14,818 bases of DNA, taken from DASPKO01 sp035628055. Its GTDB lineage: Bacteria; Planctomycetota; Phycisphaerae; Phycisphaerales; UBA1924. Location of the stretch: assembly GCA_035628055.1 (NCBI GenBank), contig DASPKO010000250.1, forward strand, positions 1 through 14,818, in the 5' to 3' direction. Positions 13,398 to 14,818 of this stretch are shown one piece after another (position 1 is the stretch's first letter; the number at the start of each line of letters is the position of its first letter). Both the position numbers and the translations under genes were made by a program. Below the pieces are notes generated by a model, which worked only from the letters and a program-made list of their open reading frames with translations, was not told the origin of the DNA and did no database searches.

Positions 13398-14504
13398 ATG
13401 CCCCCGCCACCGTCATCCGGCGACTCATCCGTTCGGTACCGCGCCCGGCTGCTCCGCGCCGGGCGCTTCCGCCTCGACGCCGGGTCCATGTTCGGGCTCA
13501 TCCCCCGTGCGGTCTGGAGCCGCACGCTCGGCCCGCACCTCGACGACAAGGGCCGCATGCCCGTGCAGCACAACTGCCTGCTCCTCGAGCGTCTGGACGA
13601 CCCGGCCCCAGGAAGCCCAGCCGCCGGGCTCCCCGCCCCCAGGCTGGTCCTGCTCGAAACGGGCACGGGCAACAAGCTCGATCCCGCCAGCGCGGCGATC
13701 TTCGACCTCGAGGACCGTCCCGATGGCTCCGGTCCGCGCTCGATCCTCGACGCCCTGCACGAGGCCGACTGCCGCCCCGAGGACATCGGCGCCGTCGTCG
13801 TCTCCCACCTCCACTTCGACCACGCCGGCGGCCTCACGCGCCTGCCCCGCGCCGGCGAGACACCGGACTGGACCGGGCCGGCCTCGGGCATGGCCGGCAA
13901 GCGGCCGGACCACGGCGTCAAGCTCACCTTTCCCTCGGCCACGGTCCACACGCAGGCCCGGGAGTGGCACGACGCCCTGAACAACACGAGCGTGATGACG
14001 CGAACGTACTTCCGCGACCACCTCGAGCCCGTGCGCGGGCTCGTCCGCGCCGCCGAGTCCCCGCCTCCCTTCGCGCCGGGGCTGGTCCCGCTCCGCGACC
14101 AGGCCCCGGCCGCGCCGGTCGAACGCCGCGCCACCGAGATCCTGCCCGGCATCCGGGTCTTCCTGGTCCCCGGACACACGTGGGGCCAGCAGGCGACCCT
14201 CTTCACCGATGAGGCGGGTCGGACCGTCGTCTTCACCCCCGATGTCATGCCCACCGCCTGGCATGTCGGTCAGGCCTACTCGCTTGGGTACGACGTCGAG
14301 CCGTACACGAGCATGATCAGCCGGCGGTGGTTCCTTTCCGAGGCCGCGGACCGCGGTTGGACCCTCCTGCTCGATCACGAGCCCGGCAACCCGTTCCGCC
14401 GGGCCGAGCGCACCTCCTCGGGCTGGTTCGACCTTCACGAGGCGGGCGATCTCGGCGGCGGACCCATCGGTGGGGCGACCGGCGCCCACGCACCGGCGGT
14501 ATGA
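13398..14504 (+). CDS. Metallo-beta-lactamase-fold hydrolase
   Basis: The 368-aa protein has a complete MBL dinuclear zinc site: SHLHFDHAGG (H137, H139, D141, H142), VPGHTWGQQ with H260, FTPDVMPT with D282, and LLLDHEPGN with H327. The N-terminal GSMFGLIPRAVWSR followed by NCLLLE fits the subgroup that contains N-acyl homoserine lactonase-like and related hydrolases, but substrate specificity cannot be read from sequence. No signal peptide is seen, so it is probably cytoplasmic. The frame is open far upstream (to 12540), but ATG 13398 is chosen because family-like sequence starts just after it and a TANNNT box sits 7 nt before it. A likely terminator overlaps the stop. Confidence 0.92.
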   Translation: MPPPPSSGDSSVRYRARLLRAGRFRLDAGSMFGLIPRAVWSRTLGPHLDDKGRMPVQHNCLLLERLDDPAPGSPAAGLPAPRLVLLETGTGNKLDPASAAIFDLEDRPDGSGPRSILDALHEADCRPEDIGAVVVSHLHFDHAGGLTRLPRAGETPDWTGPASGMAGKRPDHGVKLTFPSATVHTQAREWHDALNNTSVMTRTYFRDHLEPVRGLVRAAESPPPFAPGLVPLRDQAPAAPVERRATEILPGIRVFLVPGHTWGQQATLFTDEAGRTVVFTPDVMPTAWHVGQAYSLGYDVEPYTSMISRRWFLSEAADRGWTLLLDHEPGNPFRRAERTSSGWFDLHEAGDLGGGPIGGATGAHAPAV

Positions 14505-14521
14505 TCCGCCCCCAGTTTGTT
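14495..14521 (+). terminator. Candidate intrinsic terminator overlapping the MBL stop codon
   Basis: GGCGG (14495-14499), loop TATGAT containing the TGA stop, and CCGCC (14506-14510) form a short GC stem, followed 5 nt later by TTTGTT. It is the only hairpin in the window with a T-rich tail. The stem is only 5 bp. Confidence 0.38.
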
Positions 14522-14703
14522 GGAGGTGCGCCGTCGGCACGGTTCCCGCAAGGCCTGATTCGCCCGCCGTCCCTCCCGGCCCGGGCCGCGGCCCGATCAT
14601 CCCCGGGCATCACGACGTAGATGATGAGGCCGATGCCGGGCCGGGACCCAGCCACGCGAGAGGCGGGGGCCGAGACCCGGGGCCGCTGCGGCCGGGGGAT
14701 CGC

Positions 14704-14818
14704 GTGTCCGCACTGACTCCGCAACCGGCGATGATGAGCGGCGCCGCCTGCCCGGCTCCCCAGCCGGCGCCCGCCGGCGCCCGCCGGGTGCTCGAGCGGG
14801 TCGAGGCGTACGTCTCGC
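14704..14818 (+). CDS. Possible start of a gene cut by the window edge
   Basis: From GTG 14704 (or ATG 14731) a frame stays open to the end: about 38 codons, Pro/Ala-rich and then ARRVLERVEAYVS, which looks like the start of a helical domain. GGGGGA lies 4 nt before GTG 14704. A 10-base tandem repeat (GCCGGCGCCC twice, 14763-14782) encodes part of the Pro/Ala stretch. There is too little sequence to name it. The preceding gap (14522-14703) shows only GC-rich palindromes such as GGCCCGGGCC and no clear gene. Confidence 0.35.
   Translation, partial: MSALTPQPAMMSGAACPAPQPAPAGARRVLERVEAYVS

Noticed and set aside
14621..14716. 31-codon open frame after the MBL gene
   Set aside because: No Shine-Dalgarno sequence, no similarity, and Arg/Gly-rich as any GC-rich random frame.
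1..14818. Mobile elements, CRISPR arrays, tRNA or rRNA genes, toxin-antitoxin or phage-defence genes
   Set aside because: I looked on both strands and saw no transposase, spaced repeats, rRNA-like or tRNA-like sequence. The gene content is housekeeping plus exported proteins.

Overview
The window is very GC-rich. It looks like chromosomal DNA of a planctomycete, most likely of the Phycisphaerae. The main clue is two adjacent secreted proteins that each end in a duplicated EF-hand/dockerin-like module of the form D-F-(N/D)-x-x-G-x-x-x-T-x-D-I-x-x-F-L-x-x-W-F-A. One of them also carries four GACC-type cysteine repeats. I know both traits from that group; this assignment is inference, because no rRNA is present.

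Layout. Positions 1-3722 (minus strand) hold three exported proteins in a row: a 428-aa repeat protein, a 542-aa Cys-rich protein, and a secreted protein cut by the window edge whose start overlaps its neighbour by 8 nt. Next on the minus strand are zwf (glucose-6-phosphate dehydrogenase) and nth (endonuclease III). Divergent from nth, on the plus strand, are a TIM-barrel protein resembling sugar-phosphate isomerases and a TatD-family hydrolase. The TatD gene converges on a CPBP intramembrane protease gene, and the two share one CTAG as both stop codons. Divergent from the protease is rplM-rpsI (L13-S9), which converges on rny (RNase Y). A 538-nt gap with no convincing gene separates rny from a metallo-beta-lactamase-fold hydrolase, and the window ends in the first codons of another possible gene.

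The genes are mostly housekeeping (pentose phosphate entry, base excision repair, ribosome, mRNA decay) plus a small secretome cluster. I see no mobile element, CRISPR array, tRNA, rRNA or defence island, and no clear novel multi-gene system. The most interesting signals are these: (i) an identical 11-base block with a TANNNT box 6-7 nt before the starts of the TatD and MBL genes, and a similar box before zwf, all without Shine-Dalgarno sequences, suggesting leaderless transcripts; (ii) an 85-nt stretch with no T on the plus strand between rpsI and rny; (iii) a six-fold, roughly 58-residue acidic-loop repeat in the 428-aa protein; (iv) Cys residues bracketing the C-terminal modules of both repeat proteins; (v) unusual cysteine spacing at the Fe-S site of Nth; (vi) a structured non-coding region upstream of the MBL gene.
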